From Gordonia alkanivorans NBRC 16433 (GTDB taxonomy: Bacteria > Actinomycetota > Actinomycetes > Mycobacteriales > Mycobacteriaceae), in assembly GCF_000225505.1 (NCBI RefSeq), contig NZ_BACI01000002.1:124001-188000 (forward strand): a stretch of 64,000 nt of DNA, read 5' to 3'. This document shows, piece by piece, positions 24,504-35,373 of the stretch. The position numbers and the translations under genes are program-made. The notes beneath the pieces were generated by a model. It made no database searches, was not told where the DNA came from, and saw only the letters and a program-made list of their open reading frames with translations. The first letter of the stretch is position 1, and each line of letters opens with the position of its first letter.

Positions 24504-25211
24504 ATGTGGTACTGGGCGTTCAAGTACATCTTCCTGGGACCGATCCTCCGTGTCCTCGGTCGCCCGACCATCGAAGGGCATGAGAACATCCCGACCGACG
24601 GGCCCGCGATCCTCGCGAGCAACCACCTGGCGGTGATGGACAGCTTCTTCCTGCCGCTGATGGTCGACCGCCGCATCTACTTCCTCGCCAAGAGCGAATA
24701 CTTCACCGGCACCGGACTCAAGGGTGCATTCCAGCGGTGGTTCTTCACCGCGGTCGGACAGATCCCCATCGACCGGTCGGGCGCTGCCGCCGCCGAGGGC
24801 GCCCTCACCGCAGCCCGCCGCCAGCTCGACAGCGGCAAGCTGATGGGCATGTACCCGGAGGGCACCCGCTCACCCGACGGCCGCCTGTACAAGGGCAAGA
24901 CCGGGCTCGCACGTCTGGCCATGGACACCGGCGTGCCGGTCATCCCGGTCGCCATGATCGACACCCACAAGTTCAACCCGCCCGGGTCCGTCCTCCCGCG
25001 CCCCACCAAGGTGACCGTGCGCATCGGCAAGCCCCTCGACTTCTCCCGCTTCGAGGGCATGGAGGGCAACCGCTACATCGAGCGCGCCGTCACCGACGAG
25101 ATCATGTACGAGCTCATGCAGCTCTCCGGCCAGCAGTACGTCGACGTCTACGCCGCGAGCCTCAAGAACAAGGCGCCGGCGGTCGAGTCGCCGGCCGCCG
25201 ACGCTGCCTGA
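24504..25211 (+). CDS. 1-acyl-sn-glycerol-3-phosphate acyltransferase (PlsC family)
   Basis: A 235-residue membrane-associated acyltransferase. Motif I is SNHLAVMDSFF (the catalytic HX4D), the FTAVGQIPIDRSG region matches motif II, YPEGTRSPDG is motif III, and TGVPVIPVAM is motif IV. It corresponds to Rv2182c and probably makes phosphatidic acid or acylates a related lipid. The ATG at 24504 follows GAGGAG and gives MWYWAFKYIFLG, a hydrophobic N-terminus. Confidence 0.9.
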   Translation: MWYWAFKYIFLGPILRVLGRPTIEGHENIPTDGPAILASNHLAVMDSFFLPLMVDRRIYFLAKSEYFTGTGLKGAFQRWFFTAVGQIPIDRSGAAAAEGALTAARRQLDSGKLMGMYPEGTRSPDGRLYKGKTGLARLAMDTGVPVIPVAMIDTHKFNPPGSVLPRPTKVTVRIGKPLDFSRFEGMEGNRYIERAVTDEIMYELMQLSGQQYVDVYAASLKNKAPAVESPAADAA

Positions 25212-25240
25212 GCAGGGATACGGTTCGGCCCTGCGAGGCT

Positions 25241-25330
25241 CGCTGCGCTCGCACCTCAGGGAGCGAGGGGGGCGCTGCGCTCGCACCTCAGGGAGCGAGG
25301 GGCGCTCGCGCTGAGGGAACAACAGAGCGA
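25241..25330. repeat. REP-like 32-bp repeats between convergent genes
   Basis: CGCTGCGCTCGCACCTCAGG followed by GAGCGAGGGG occurs at 25241 and again at 25273, a 32-bp period; a third, decayed copy follows at about 25303. Each unit contains CTCGC and GCGAG arms that can fold into a hairpin, so the stretch may also act as a terminator between the convergent acyltransferase and mannosyltransferase genes. Confidence 0.72.
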
Positions 25331-25335
25331 GCCGG

Positions 25336-26943
25336 CTATCCCGCTTCGCCCACGCGCGCCTCGTCGAGGACGACGCACAGCTCGGGAATCCAGTCGCGAT
25401 CGGCGGGGACGACGTCGTCGAGGTCGAGCCGGCGCAGTTCGTCGGCCGTGAACCACTGCATGTCAAGGTGTTCCAGCGCGACCGGGGTGCCGCCGCGGAG
25501 GTGTGCCCGGTAGGCGTGCAGGACGAGGCCGTTGGGCAGGGTCACCGGCTTCCCGACACCGTCGCCCGCCTCGACCTCGGCGCCGAGCTCTTCACGAATC
25601 TCCCGGGCGAGGGCGGCCGCGTGGGTCTCGCCCGATTCGACTCGGCCGCCGGGCAGTTCCCACTTGCCGGCGAGGTCGGCCGGATGGGCGCGCTGGGCGA
25701 GCAGCACCCGACCGCCGTCGACGATGGCCGCGGCCACCACGTCCTTCGGACGGTCGTCGGTCTCCGCGGCGCCGCGCGCGGAACGGGTCGCGATCAACCA
25801 ACCCATCGTGACGAACGTGGCGATCGTCCAGGCCGCGCCGAACACGGCCTCGACGGCGGCAGGCGGCACGGGGCCGTATTCGATGAGGACGCGCAGGATC
25901 CACGGGATGCCGAGGCCGGCGACCACGAGCCACAGACCGAGGATCGCGCGGGCACCGGGGCGTCGGGCGCCTGCACCGTGCACCAGCCAGATGCCCAGCG
26001 GAACGACCCAGACCCAGTGGTGGACCCAGGAGATGGGCGAGATCAGCAGTCCGAAGAACTGCACGACGAGCAGGACGCCGAGCGCGTCGGACACCGCGCG
26101 CCAGGTGAACACGACCACCACGGTGGCGACCAGGACACCGAGGAACCAGATCCAGCCGGTACCGACGTCGAAGCCGACGAACCGCGACAGCGTCCCGCGC
26201 AGACTCTGGTTGATGACCGCCTCGACGGGGCCGATCCGTTCGGCGTCCCCGAAGAGGGTGCCGTAGTAGGTCCGGGTGACCTCCGGGAAGAGCAGCAGAC
26301 AGCCGAGGACGGTGAAGACGAAGGCGAACGCCGCCGACAGCGCGCCCCACGGCTTGCGGACGACGAGGTACCAGAGGCCGCTGATCGCCGGGGTGAGCTT
26401 GATGCCGGCCATCAGACCGATCAGCGCTCCACCCGCGAGCACACCGCGTTCGCTCGGGGTCCCGTCGGCGCGGCGTGCCCAGGAGATCGCCAGCAGGGTG
26501 CCGAGCATGAGGAAGACGTTGATCTGGCCGTAGTCCAGGGTCACCCGGACCGGTTCGCACCAGATGGCCGGTGCGGTCCACAGCGCGGCGAGCGCGTGGA
26601 CGTCGGTGGTGCGGCCGCAGAGTCGGAGCGAGAGGACCACGCACGCGTAGAGGGCCGCGAAGGTCGCGAGCTGCCAGCCGATCGCCACGACGTCCCACGG
26701 GATCAGCGACAGGGGATAGAGGACCACCGCGGCGAACGGCGGATAGGTGAAGGGGAGCGCGAAGTCCGTCTCACCGGAATAGGTGAACAAATAGAGCGAC
26801 CCGTCGGCGAGACCCGCCGAACCGTCGCGGTAAACGTGCAGGTCCACGAAGTTCCTGCCGTTCACGGTCAGCGTGTCCCAGACGAGCCGCGCGATGATCG
26901 ACGCCGCCAGGAGAGCGGTCGCCAGCACAGACCTGGAGCGCAC
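25336..26943 (-). CDS. GT87 mannosyltransferase fused to C-terminal Nudix hydrolase domain
   Basis: A 535-residue fusion. Residues 1 to about 395 form a polytopic GT-C enzyme of the GT87/DUF2029 type (Rv2181 relative), with VDLHVYRDGSAGL carrying the early acidic residue and about ten membrane helices. In mycobacteria such enzymes add alpha-1,2-mannose to LM/LAM using polyprenyl-phosphomannose. From about residue 405 a cytoplasmic Nudix domain begins (DVVAAAIVDGGRVLLAQRAH), and the full Nudix box is present: GGRVESGETHAAALAREIRE followed by ELGAEV. It is close to MutT-like CTP/8-oxo-dGTP pyrophosphohydrolases. The junction is in frame with no stop or restart. Confidence 0.9.
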   Translation of the reverse strand: MRSRSVLATALLAASIIARLVWDTLTVNGRNFVDLHVYRDGSAGLADGSLYLFTYSGETDFALPFTYPPFAAVVLYPLSLIPWDVVAIGWQLATFAALYACVVLSLRLCGRTTDVHALAALWTAPAIWCEPVRVTLDYGQINVFLMLGTLLAISWARRADGTPSERGVLAGGALIGLMAGIKLTPAISGLWYLVVRKPWGALSAAFAFVFTVLGCLLLFPEVTRTYYGTLFGDAERIGPVEAVINQSLRGTLSRFVGFDVGTGWIWFLGVLVATVVVVFTWRAVSDALGVLLVVQFFGLLISPISWVHHWVWVVPLGIWLVHGAGARRPGARAILGLWLVVAGLGIPWILRVLIEYGPVPPAAVEAVFGAAWTIATFVTMGWLIATRSARGAAETDDRPKDVVAAAIVDGGRVLLAQRAHPADLAGKWELPGGRVESGETHAAALAREIREELGAEVEAGDGVGKPVTLPNGLVLHAYRAHLRGGTPVALEHLDMQWFTADELRRLDLDDVVPADRDWIPELCVVLDEARVGEAG

Positions 26944-27063
26944 GAATTACCAGGGTAGCCAGCAAAGGACGGCAATGGCGAAACGTGACTCGTCCGGGCG
27001 CGTATCCGCGCCCCATCTCGCCGCGCGTCGAGGCCGTCCGGGGCGGGTGTGAATACTGTCCCC

Positions 27064-28997
<1,934 letters not shown>

Positions 28998-29000
28998 GGT

Positions 29001-30248
29001 TCAGCCGATCGTGAGATAGGTGCTGCCGACCCAGAACCCGGCAGCACCGAGGCCCACGGCGAGCAACAGCACCAGGAGAATCCACAGGAACGCGCCCAGT
29101 CGCCCGCCTCCGCTCAGGTCGGGTTCGAGCGGGTCCTGGTCGCGCGCGGCGACGACGCCTCGGCCCCGTGAATCCGCCCGGTTCTCGCGCCCACGCGCGG
29201 GCGCGGGCCGATCATCCGCGTCGCCGACCCCGGCGACCGGGCGGACCGGTGCCGCGGGGGAATCCGGCGACGACGATCCGGGCTCGTAGGGCCCCGGAGC
29301 CGACTGGACCCGGGTGTCGTGGCCGACCGCACCGGCTGCGTGGTAGCGCGACTTCATCTCTCGCTCACGGGACCGCTTCGGTGCGGGCACCGTGAAGGGC
29401 GGCAGGTCGAGGTCGTCGGCGGCCGCGAGCAGCGCATGCTGCATCTCGAAACCGTCGGCGAAGCGGTCGGCCGGATTGCGTTCCGTCGCGCGCAGCACGA
29501 TCTCGTCGAACTCCGCGGGGACGCCGGCGATCACGTCACCCGGGGCGGGGACGTCGTAGGTGAGTCGCTGGTAGGCCAGTGACAGCGGCGAGTCCCCGTG
29601 GAAAGGGGTTCGGCCGGTGAGCAATTCGAACATCATCACGCCCATGGAGTAGACGTCGCTACGGGCGTCGGCGTGGGTGGACTCGACCTGTTCGGGGGAC
29701 AGGTAGGCGGCGGTGCCGAGGATGACGCTGGCCGAGGTGACCCCTGCCTCGGCGACGGCGCGTACGAGACCGAAGTCGGCGACCTTGACCTCGCCGGCGT
29801 CGGAGATCAGCACGTTCTCCGGCTTGACGTCGCGGTGAACGAGGCCCGCGGCATGCGCCGTCCCGAGGCCGCCGAGCACGGGTTCGGCGACGGCGACCAC
29901 CGCATGCGGCGGCATCGGACCTCGTTCGCGGAGGAGCTCACGAAGGCTGCCGCCGTCGACGAGTTCCATGACCAGGAAGGCGATGCCGTTGTCGATGCCC
30001 TGGTCGTAGACCGCGACGAGACCCGGGTGTTTGAGGCCGGCGACCGCACGCGCCTCGAACTCGAAGCGGCGCAGGAACTGCGGGTCGCCCGAGTACCGGG
30101 AGTCCATCACCTTGACCGCGACCTCGCGTCCGAGCCGGAGGTCGACACCGAGGTAGACCGCCGACATTCCGCCCCGCGCGATGGGGGCGTCGATGCGATA
30201 CCGGTCCTCGAGGACGGTCCCGAGCATCGGGTCGACGGGGGAGTTCAC
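29001..30248 (-). CDS. pknL: Serine/threonine protein kinase PknL
   Basis: A 415-residue transmembrane kinase. The kinase domain (about residues 13-275) has the Gly loop IARGGMSAVYLG, Lys in VAVKVMDS, HRDVKPENVL, VADFGLVRA and SPEQV. A low-complexity juxtamembrane linker rich in Pro/Asp/Arg leads to one C-terminal membrane helix (FLWILLVLLLAVGLGAAGFW) with only a short outside tail, so there are no PASTA sensors. In M. tuberculosis PknL phosphorylates the DNA-binding protein encoded next door (Rv2175c), which is divergently placed here too. It starts at GTG 30248 and converges on aroG with a 3-bp gap. Confidence 0.95.
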   Translation of the reverse strand: MNSPVDPMLGTVLEDRYRIDAPIARGGMSAVYLGVDLRLGREVAVKVMDSRYSGDPQFLRRFEFEARAVAGLKHPGLVAVYDQGIDNGIAFLVMELVDGGSLRELLRERGPMPPHAVVAVAEPVLGGLGTAHAAGLVHRDVKPENVLISDAGEVKVADFGLVRAVAEAGVTSASVILGTAAYLSPEQVESTHADARSDVYSMGVMMFELLTGRTPFHGDSPLSLAYQRLTYDVPAPGDVIAGVPAEFDEIVLRATERNPADRFADGFEMQHALLAAADDLDLPPFTVPAPKRSREREMKSRYHAAGAVGHDTRVQSAPGPYEPGSSSPDSPAAPVRPVAGVGDADDRPAPARGRENRADSRGRGVVAARDQDPLEPDLSGGGRLGAFLWILLVLLLAVGLGAAGFWVGSTYLTIG

Positions 30249-30385
30249 CCCGCTGAATCTACCTGCAGGACCAGACCGTCGGCGTCATCACCGCGTGTGA
30301 CCCACCCCGGGTGTCGGCGGTCGCGACACCGCGCGCGGAGATCGACGGTTTCATCGTGCCCGGATGTACGGCTACGCTTCTCCCC

Positions 30386-30751
30386 GTGGGTTCCATTCCG
30401 TTGTCGCCTGACACCCTGTCCGCTGATGTCGAGATGCTGTCGGTCGACGAGGTCGCCGACCGGCTCGCGGTGTCAACCAACCGGGTGCGCACACTCATCC
30501 GCGACCACAACCTGCTCGCCGTCTCCCGCGGTGGGCATCCGGTCATTCCGGCGGTGTTCTTCGACGACGAGGGCGTCGTCAAACACTTCTACGGTCTCGT
30601 CGGGGTCCTGCTCGACGGCGGTTTCACCCGCGACGAGGCGATGAACTGGTTGTTCACCGTGCACGAAGACCTCGACCTGTATCCGGCCGCGGCGCTGCAC
30701 ACCGACTCCGCCCGCGAGGTCATCCGCCGGGCGCAGGCTCAGGCTTTCTGA
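30386..30751 (+). CDS. DNA-binding protein, PknL substrate homologue (Rv2175c-like)
   Basis: A 121-residue protein. A helix-turn-helix is visible in LSVDEVADRLAVSTNRVRTLIRDHNLLAVSRGG, an excisionase/MerR-like winged arrangement, followed by a C-terminal helical domain (VGVLLDGGFTRDEAMNWLF). Rv2175c is a DNA-binding substrate of PknL. The GTG at 30386 gives the homologue length; a longer in-frame start at 30311 is less likely. The 3' end overlaps the convergent mptA gene by 32 bases. Confidence 0.88.
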   Translation: MGSIPLSPDTLSADVEMLSVDEVADRLAVSTNRVRTLIRDHNLLAVSRGGHPVIPAVFFDDEGVVKHFYGLVGVLLDGGFTRDEAMNWLFTVHEDLDLYPAAALHTDSAREVIRRAQAQAF

Positions 30752-32306
30752 CCTCGCCGGCCGCTGGTTCCTCCGGTGCGCCGGTCCGGTCCGCGCCCCA
30801 CGCCCATCGGCCGAACCGGCCGAGCCGCAAGGGGTCCGGACGCAGCAGCGACCAGGCGGCGAGTCCCGCGAGCAGGAACGCCAGCGTGAGTTCGAAGGGC
30901 TTGTAGAAGACGATCGCGTCGTCCGGCTGGAACACGATGAGCATGAACGTCGACGCCCCGACCACGGTCGCGCGCGCCCACGGCGGGAGGGTGAACGCCA
31001 CCGCGATCGCCAGCGCCCACGTGTAATACCAGGGGAGCGTGGACGGCTCGAGCAGGAGCACGGCCAGCATCGCCCACGCCATCCCGGCGACCGCATCCCT
31101 CTCGTTGCGCCGGTGACGCCACCACAGGGCGACGAGGGTGACCGCGAGGACCACGGACCCGATCGCGCGCGTGATCTCCAGCACCGGTTGCAGATTGAGT
31201 GCGACGAACGGTGCGGCGACCAGCGTGACGAGATGCGCGACGAAGGTCGGGATGGTGAACCAGTTGATGATCACGTCGGCCCAGCCCAGTCCCGTCAGCC
31301 AGCCCAATCCCAGGCCCACCAGCAGGGTCCAGAGTCCGAACACCGCAACCGAGATGCCGACGATCGCGGCGAAGACGCCGACGACGTCGCGGGCGGTCAC
31401 CTGCCGGCGGGAGCGTATGTGGGACAGCCAGATCCAGAGCACGAACGGCACCGCGATCCCGGCGGTGATCTTGATCGACACGGCGAGCGCGAGGACCGCG
31501 GTGCCGGCGACGTGCCGTCCACTGACGACCAGGACGACACCGGTGGTCAGCACGCCGGCCATCAGGAGTTCGACGTGGGGTCCCGCGACGAGATGGATGA
31601 GGACCATCGGATTGAACAGCGCCAGCCACAGTCCCGCCTGCGGCGAGGCGCCGAAATGGCGTGCGAGTCGCGGGATCGCCCACAGCGACAAGAACAGTCC
31701 GGGTAGGAGGACGAGTCGCACCGCGAGGATGCCCGCGACGACGTGGTCGCCGGTCACCTCGGTGACGACGCGCAGCAGACCCATGGTGAACGGCCCGTAC
31801 GGCGCCGTGGTGGTGGCCCAGACCGTGGCCATGCTGTCGACGAGCGGGCCCGGATGGTGGGCCGGACCGTCGGCGTAGGGGTTGAACCCGGCACCGAACA
31901 CCGCCCCCTGCGCGAGGTAGGCGTAGACGTCGCGGCTGTAGACCGGCACGGCCACGAGCAGCGGCGCCGCCCAGACGAGCAGCCATCGCTGCAGGGTCCT
32001 GACGGACGGGGAGTCCGCGGCCCCCCGGGCGGTCCGACGGCCGAGCCGGACCCAGGCGAACACCATGAGGAAGACGCCGAGCCAGAAGAAGGTACCGAAG
32101 AGGTTCTTGCCGTGACCGTAAGTGATCCAGCTGAGTCCCAGGTCGGCGAGTGTCGTCGTGTTGCGGGGCGGGTCGCCGACGCCGAAACTGCCCACGCACA
32201 CCAGAATCGCGCCGATTGCGCCGGTGATCAGATCGCCGCGTGCGGTCCGGTCAGCGACGTCCGGGCGAGTGGGCGTCGGAGTCGATGCCTTCACGCGGGA
32301 GTTCAC
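30720..32306 (-). CDS. mptA: Alpha-1,6-mannosyltransferase MptA (GT-C)
   Basis: A 528-residue polytopic membrane enzyme with about twelve hydrophobic helices. The GT-C catalytic loop is YSRDVYAYLAQGAVFGAGFN. It matches Rv2174 (MptA), which extends the alpha-1,6-mannan core of lipomannan and LAM from decaprenyl-phosphomannose on the outer face of the membrane. It starts within the end of the prenyl synthase gene (4-bp ATGA overlap), so the pair is translationally coupled; the prenyl synthase may supply lipid carriers. Confidence 0.93.
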   Translation of the reverse strand: MNSRVKASTPTPTRPDVADRTARGDLITGAIGAILVCVGSFGVGDPPRNTTTLADLGLSWITYGHGKNLFGTFFWLGVFLMVFAWVRLGRRTARGAADSPSVRTLQRWLLVWAAPLLVAVPVYSRDVYAYLAQGAVFGAGFNPYADGPAHHPGPLVDSMATVWATTTAPYGPFTMGLLRVVTEVTGDHVVAGILAVRLVLLPGLFLSLWAIPRLARHFGASPQAGLWLALFNPMVLIHLVAGPHVELLMAGVLTTGVVLVVSGRHVAGTAVLALAVSIKITAGIAVPFVLWIWLSHIRSRRQVTARDVVGVFAAIVGISVAVFGLWTLLVGLGLGWLTGLGWADVIINWFTIPTFVAHLVTLVAAPFVALNLQPVLEITRAIGSVVLAVTLVALWWRHRRNERDAVAGMAWAMLAVLLLEPSTLPWYYTWALAIAVAFTLPPWARATVVGASTFMLIVFQPDDAIVFYKPFELTLAFLLAGLAAWSLLRPDPLRLGRFGRWAWGADRTGAPEEPAAGEVRKPEPAPGG

Positions 32307-33451
32307 GCCTCGCGATGCGCGGTCCGGTGGGCGACCGCGGTGAGTTCGCTGCGGATGTCGTCGCCGATGTCGGCGGTGTCCAGTGCGCCGAGGGCGGCGC
32401 CGAGGAGGTCGTCGATCTGGCCCTCCATCTCGGCGACCGCGCCGACGTCGACGAGAAGCGCTCGCGCGGAGCCGAGTTCGTCCTCGTCGAGCGGGCGACC
32501 GATGAAGTCCCGCAAGCGGTTCCCGAGGGCGGGGTCGGAGTCGTCGGCGCGTCGTAGGGCGGTGGCCAGGAGAGCCGTGCGCTTGCCCGAGACCAGGTCG
32601 TCACCCGACGGCTTGCCGGTCCGCTCGGGGTTGCCGAAGACGCCGAGCTGATCGTCGCGCAACTGGAAGGCGATACCGAGGTCGTGCCCGATCTTCCGCA
32701 GCGTCGCGACCAGAATCTCCGACGCCCCGGCGAGACGTGCCCCGAGCTCGAGCGGGCGGGCCACCGTATAGGCGGCGGTCTTGAACTCCATCACGCGATA
32801 CGCGGCGGCTGCCGAGTCGTCGCCGCTGGCCTCGTTCACGATGTCGAGGAACTGGCCGCCGAGCACCTCGGTGCGCATCGCCGCCCAGGTGGCGCCGACG
32901 GCCGGCGGGAGAGCGCGGTACCGGGAGGTGTCCGAAACCCCCGGCCGATGATCGTGCACGAGGTCGTCGGCCCACGCGAGCGCGAGGTCTCCGGCCAGGA
33001 TCGCCGCGGCCACCCCGTGGCCGGCGGCGTCGCCGGCCCAGGAGGCGGCGGCATGCCGCGACTGGAAGACACGGTGCAGCGTCGGGTGCCCGCGCCGGGT
33101 GTCGGACTGATCGATGATGTCGTCGTGGATCAGGGCGCACGCCTGCACGAGTTCGAGGGCCGCACCCACCCGCAGGGCGTCGCTGGCCTCACGGCCGACG
33201 CTCGACGCCGCGTCGGAGTCGGCGCGACCCGATTCGGTCATACCGCACCGCCATCCGGCGAAGGCGAAGACCGGCCGGATGCGCTTGCCGCCCTGCAGGA
33301 CGAAGTCGCGGACCAGTTCGGCCGCGGTGCCGACCACCGGGGCGATCTCGGCCGCGGCGGGGACCGCGACGTCGAAGAAACTGCGCAATTCGGTCTCGAC
33401 GGCCGCCGGGACCGCATCGAGCGAGGTCGGCGTGGGGGAGGCGGAGGTCAC
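32303..33451 (-). CDS. idsA2: Polyprenyl synthase (IdsA2-like geranylgeranyl diphosphate synthase)
   Basis: A 382-residue trans-isoprenyl diphosphate synthase. The first Asp-rich motif is in ALIHDDIIDQSDTRRG and the second is LRDDQLGVFGN, both required to bind the allylic substrate and magnesium. It corresponds to Rv2173 and probably makes a C15-C20 prenyl diphosphate. The chain length cannot be read reliably; residues before the first motif (LELVQACA) are small. It is coupled to mptA and divergent from metF. Confidence 0.93.
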   Translation of the reverse strand: MTSASPTPTSLDAVPAAVETELRSFFDVAVPAAAEIAPVVGTAAELVRDFVLQGGKRIRPVFAFAGWRCGMTESGRADSDAASSVGREASDALRVGAALELVQACALIHDDIIDQSDTRRGHPTLHRVFQSRHAAASWAGDAAGHGVAAAILAGDLALAWADDLVHDHRPGVSDTSRYRALPPAVGATWAAMRTEVLGGQFLDIVNEASGDDSAAAAYRVMEFKTAAYTVARPLELGARLAGASEILVATLRKIGHDLGIAFQLRDDQLGVFGNPERTGKPSGDDLVSGKRTALLATALRRADDSDPALGNRLRDFIGRPLDEDELGSARALLVDVGAVAEMEGQIDDLLGAALGALDTADIGDDIRSELTAVAHRTAHREA

Positions 33452-33489
33452 CCTGCCAGGCTATGCGAATCGCTATCTACACTGTTCGG

Positions 33490-34440
33490 GTGACCCCAAC
33501 CGCTCCGGCACCCTCGATCGTCGAACGCCTGTCCGCCCCGCACCGTGGACCGGTGCCGTTCTCCGTCGAGTTCATGCCCCCGCGCGACGCCGAAGGCGAA
33601 GCCCGGCTGTGGCGCGCGGTGCGGATCTTCGAGCGGTTGTCCCCGGCCTTCGTGTCGATGACCTACGGTGCCGGCGGTTCGACGCGCGACCGCACGGTCC
33701 GCATCACCGGCGAGCTCGCCGCCCAGACCACCCTGCTGCCGGTGGCGCACCTGACCGCGGTCAACCACAGTATCGCCGAACTGCGCGCACTCGTCGGCGC
33801 GTACGCCGATCAGGGCATCGCGAACATCCTCGCGTTGCGCGGCGACCCGCCGGGCGATCCGCTCGGCGAGTGGATCGCCCATCCCGAGGGCGTCGAATAC
33901 GCCGAGGAGCTGGTCCATCTCATCGACACCCTCGGCGACTTCCACGTCGGGGTGGCGTCGTTCCCGGAGGGCCATCACCGTGCCCCCGACCTCGAGCACG
34001 ACACCCGCAACCTGGTGAACAAGCTCCGCGCGGGTGCCGAGTACTCGATCACCCAGATGTTCTTCGACGTCGAGGACTACCTGCGTCTGCGCGACCGGGT
34101 GCAGGCCGCCGACCCCGAGCAGGGTGCCAAGCCGATCATCCCGGGCATCATGCCGGTGACGTCGCTGGCCAGCATCAAGCGCATGGCCGAGCTGTCCGGT
34201 TCGGTGATCCCGCCGAAGGTGGTGGAGCGATTCACCAAGGCCGCGGGCGATGGTCCCGAGGAGGATCGTGCGACGGTTCGCGCCGTCGGCATCGACTTCG
34301 CCACCGAGACCGCGGAACGGCTCATCGCCGAGGGCGCACCGTGCCTGCACTTCTGCAGCCTCAACTTCGCCAAGGCGACTTCAGAGGTACTCGGCCGCCT
34401 CGGCGTGGACGTCGACGCCGCGCTCCACGTCCCCGCCTGA
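33490..34440 (+). CDS. metF: Methylenetetrahydrofolate reductase family protein (Rv2172c-like)
   Basis: A 316-residue TIM-barrel reductase. VPFSVEFMPPRD contains the catalytic Glu seen in the family, FVSMTYGAGGSTRD and NILALRGDPPGD line the folate site, and EYSITQMFFDVEDYL follows. It corresponds to Rv2172c, a divergent actinobacterial MTHFR that supplies 5-methyltetrahydrofolate for methionine synthesis. The GTG at 33490 follows a short divergent promoter region (38 bp from the prenyl synthase start). Confidence 0.9.
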   Translation: MTPTAPAPSIVERLSAPHRGPVPFSVEFMPPRDAEGEARLWRAVRIFERLSPAFVSMTYGAGGSTRDRTVRITGELAAQTTLLPVAHLTAVNHSIAELRALVGAYADQGIANILALRGDPPGDPLGEWIAHPEGVEYAEELVHLIDTLGDFHVGVASFPEGHHRAPDLEHDTRNLVNKLRAGAEYSITQMFFDVEDYLRLRDRVQAADPEQGAKPIIPGIMPVTSLASIKRMAELSGSVIPPKVVERFTKAAGDGPEEDRATVRAVGIDFATETAERLIAEGAPCLHFCSLNFAKATSEVLGRLGVDVDAALHVPA

Positions 34441-34464
34441 CCCTGGAACCTGGCTGTTCGGGTC

Positions 34465-35373
34465 CTAACTCTTCTCGGGCGCTGTCGAGGCCTTCGGGTC
34501 AGCGGCCGCCGAGAGTCCCTCACCCGACAGGGTCGACGGTGCGGTGTTGGTGGCGACCGGTCGTCCCGGGCGCGGGCCGCGGTACCGCTTCGCATAGGCG
34601 AGCCGCGCGATGATCAGCACCGCGATGAGACACACGATGGCGACGAACCAGGACCAGCTGCTGACCGCGGCGGTCGCGGGATCCGGGTAGGTGGCATCGG
34701 CGGTGAAGTCCGACGGCTCGCCCGGAGCCGGGGTCCAGGTGACCGTCGACTCGCCGACCTGGTCGCCGTTGGTCGCCGTCACCGGCCCGCCGAAGGTGAC
34801 CGTCAGCTGGACGAAGTCGCGACCCGGGATGAGTTCGGACAGGTCGGTGTCACCGCGGAAACGAACCACCTCGCCGCTGCGCTTGGCGGTGAGGTCCATC
34901 GTCAGCGAGGTGTCGCCGTAGGCGTCGGCGATGATGTCGCCGAGCTGGCCGAACTGGCCGGCGGTGAGATCGGAGAAACTCGCGCGGCTGCCCACGCGGG
35001 TGACCGCCTCCTCGCCGTTCCCGGCGTCCCCGCTGCGGTCATCGCGGTCGGCGGACCCCGATGGGGCAGCCGACTCCTCGGGTGTCTCCTTGTACTCGGT
35101 CACCGAGACCTGCCCCATCATCGACTCGGGGAGATCCAGCTGCGGAGCGCCACGGGGATTGTCCGGTGACGTCGCGACGATGACACTGCCCGAATACCGA
35201 TCGCCCACCGTCGTCGAACGCTCCAGGCAGCCGGCCATCAGCGGCGACAGAAGGAGAGTCACGACCGCCACCGCCAGCGGCATCAGCCGGCGGGGTCGGG
35301 ACTGACCGCGGGAGGACTTCGGTGCACCCTGCTCGGGAATCGACAATCGCACGCTGCTCATCGTGCCAGACAC
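34465..35373 (-). CDS. lppM: Lipoprotein LppM
   Basis: A 302-residue lipoprotein. The signal segment PLAVAVVTLLLSPLMAGC ends in a lipobox with a predicted lipidated Cys. A beta-rich outer domain contains a family strand (TLTVTF-like VQLTVTFGGPVTATN), and a C-terminal membrane helix (FVAIVCLIAVLIIARLAYA) has a basic cytoplasmic tail. LppM in mycobacteria affects phagosome trafficking and lipoglycan-related envelope properties. A central acidic Ser/Gly/Asp insert (about residues 95-120) is low complexity. It starts at GTG 35373, directly after the previous stop, or ATG 35361. Confidence 0.88.
   Translation of the reverse strand: MSGTMSSVRLSIPEQGAPKSSRGQSRPRRLMPLAVAVVTLLLSPLMAGCLERSTTVGDRYSGSVIVATSPDNPRGAPQLDLPESMMGQVSVTEYKETPEESAAPSGSADRDDRSGDAGNGEEAVTRVGSRASFSDLTAGQFGQLGDIIADAYGDTSLTMDLTAKRSGEVVRFRGDTDLSELIPGRDFVQLTVTFGGPVTATNGDQVGESTVTWTPAPGEPSDFTADATYPDPATAAVSSWSWFVAIVCLIAVLIIARLAYAKRYRGPRPGRPVATNTAPSTLSGEGLSAAADPKASTAPEKS

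Noticed and set aside
25241..25330. Possible attachment site or CRISPR-like repeats
   Set aside because: Only two to three units with no spacers and no integrase; better explained as REP-like hairpins.
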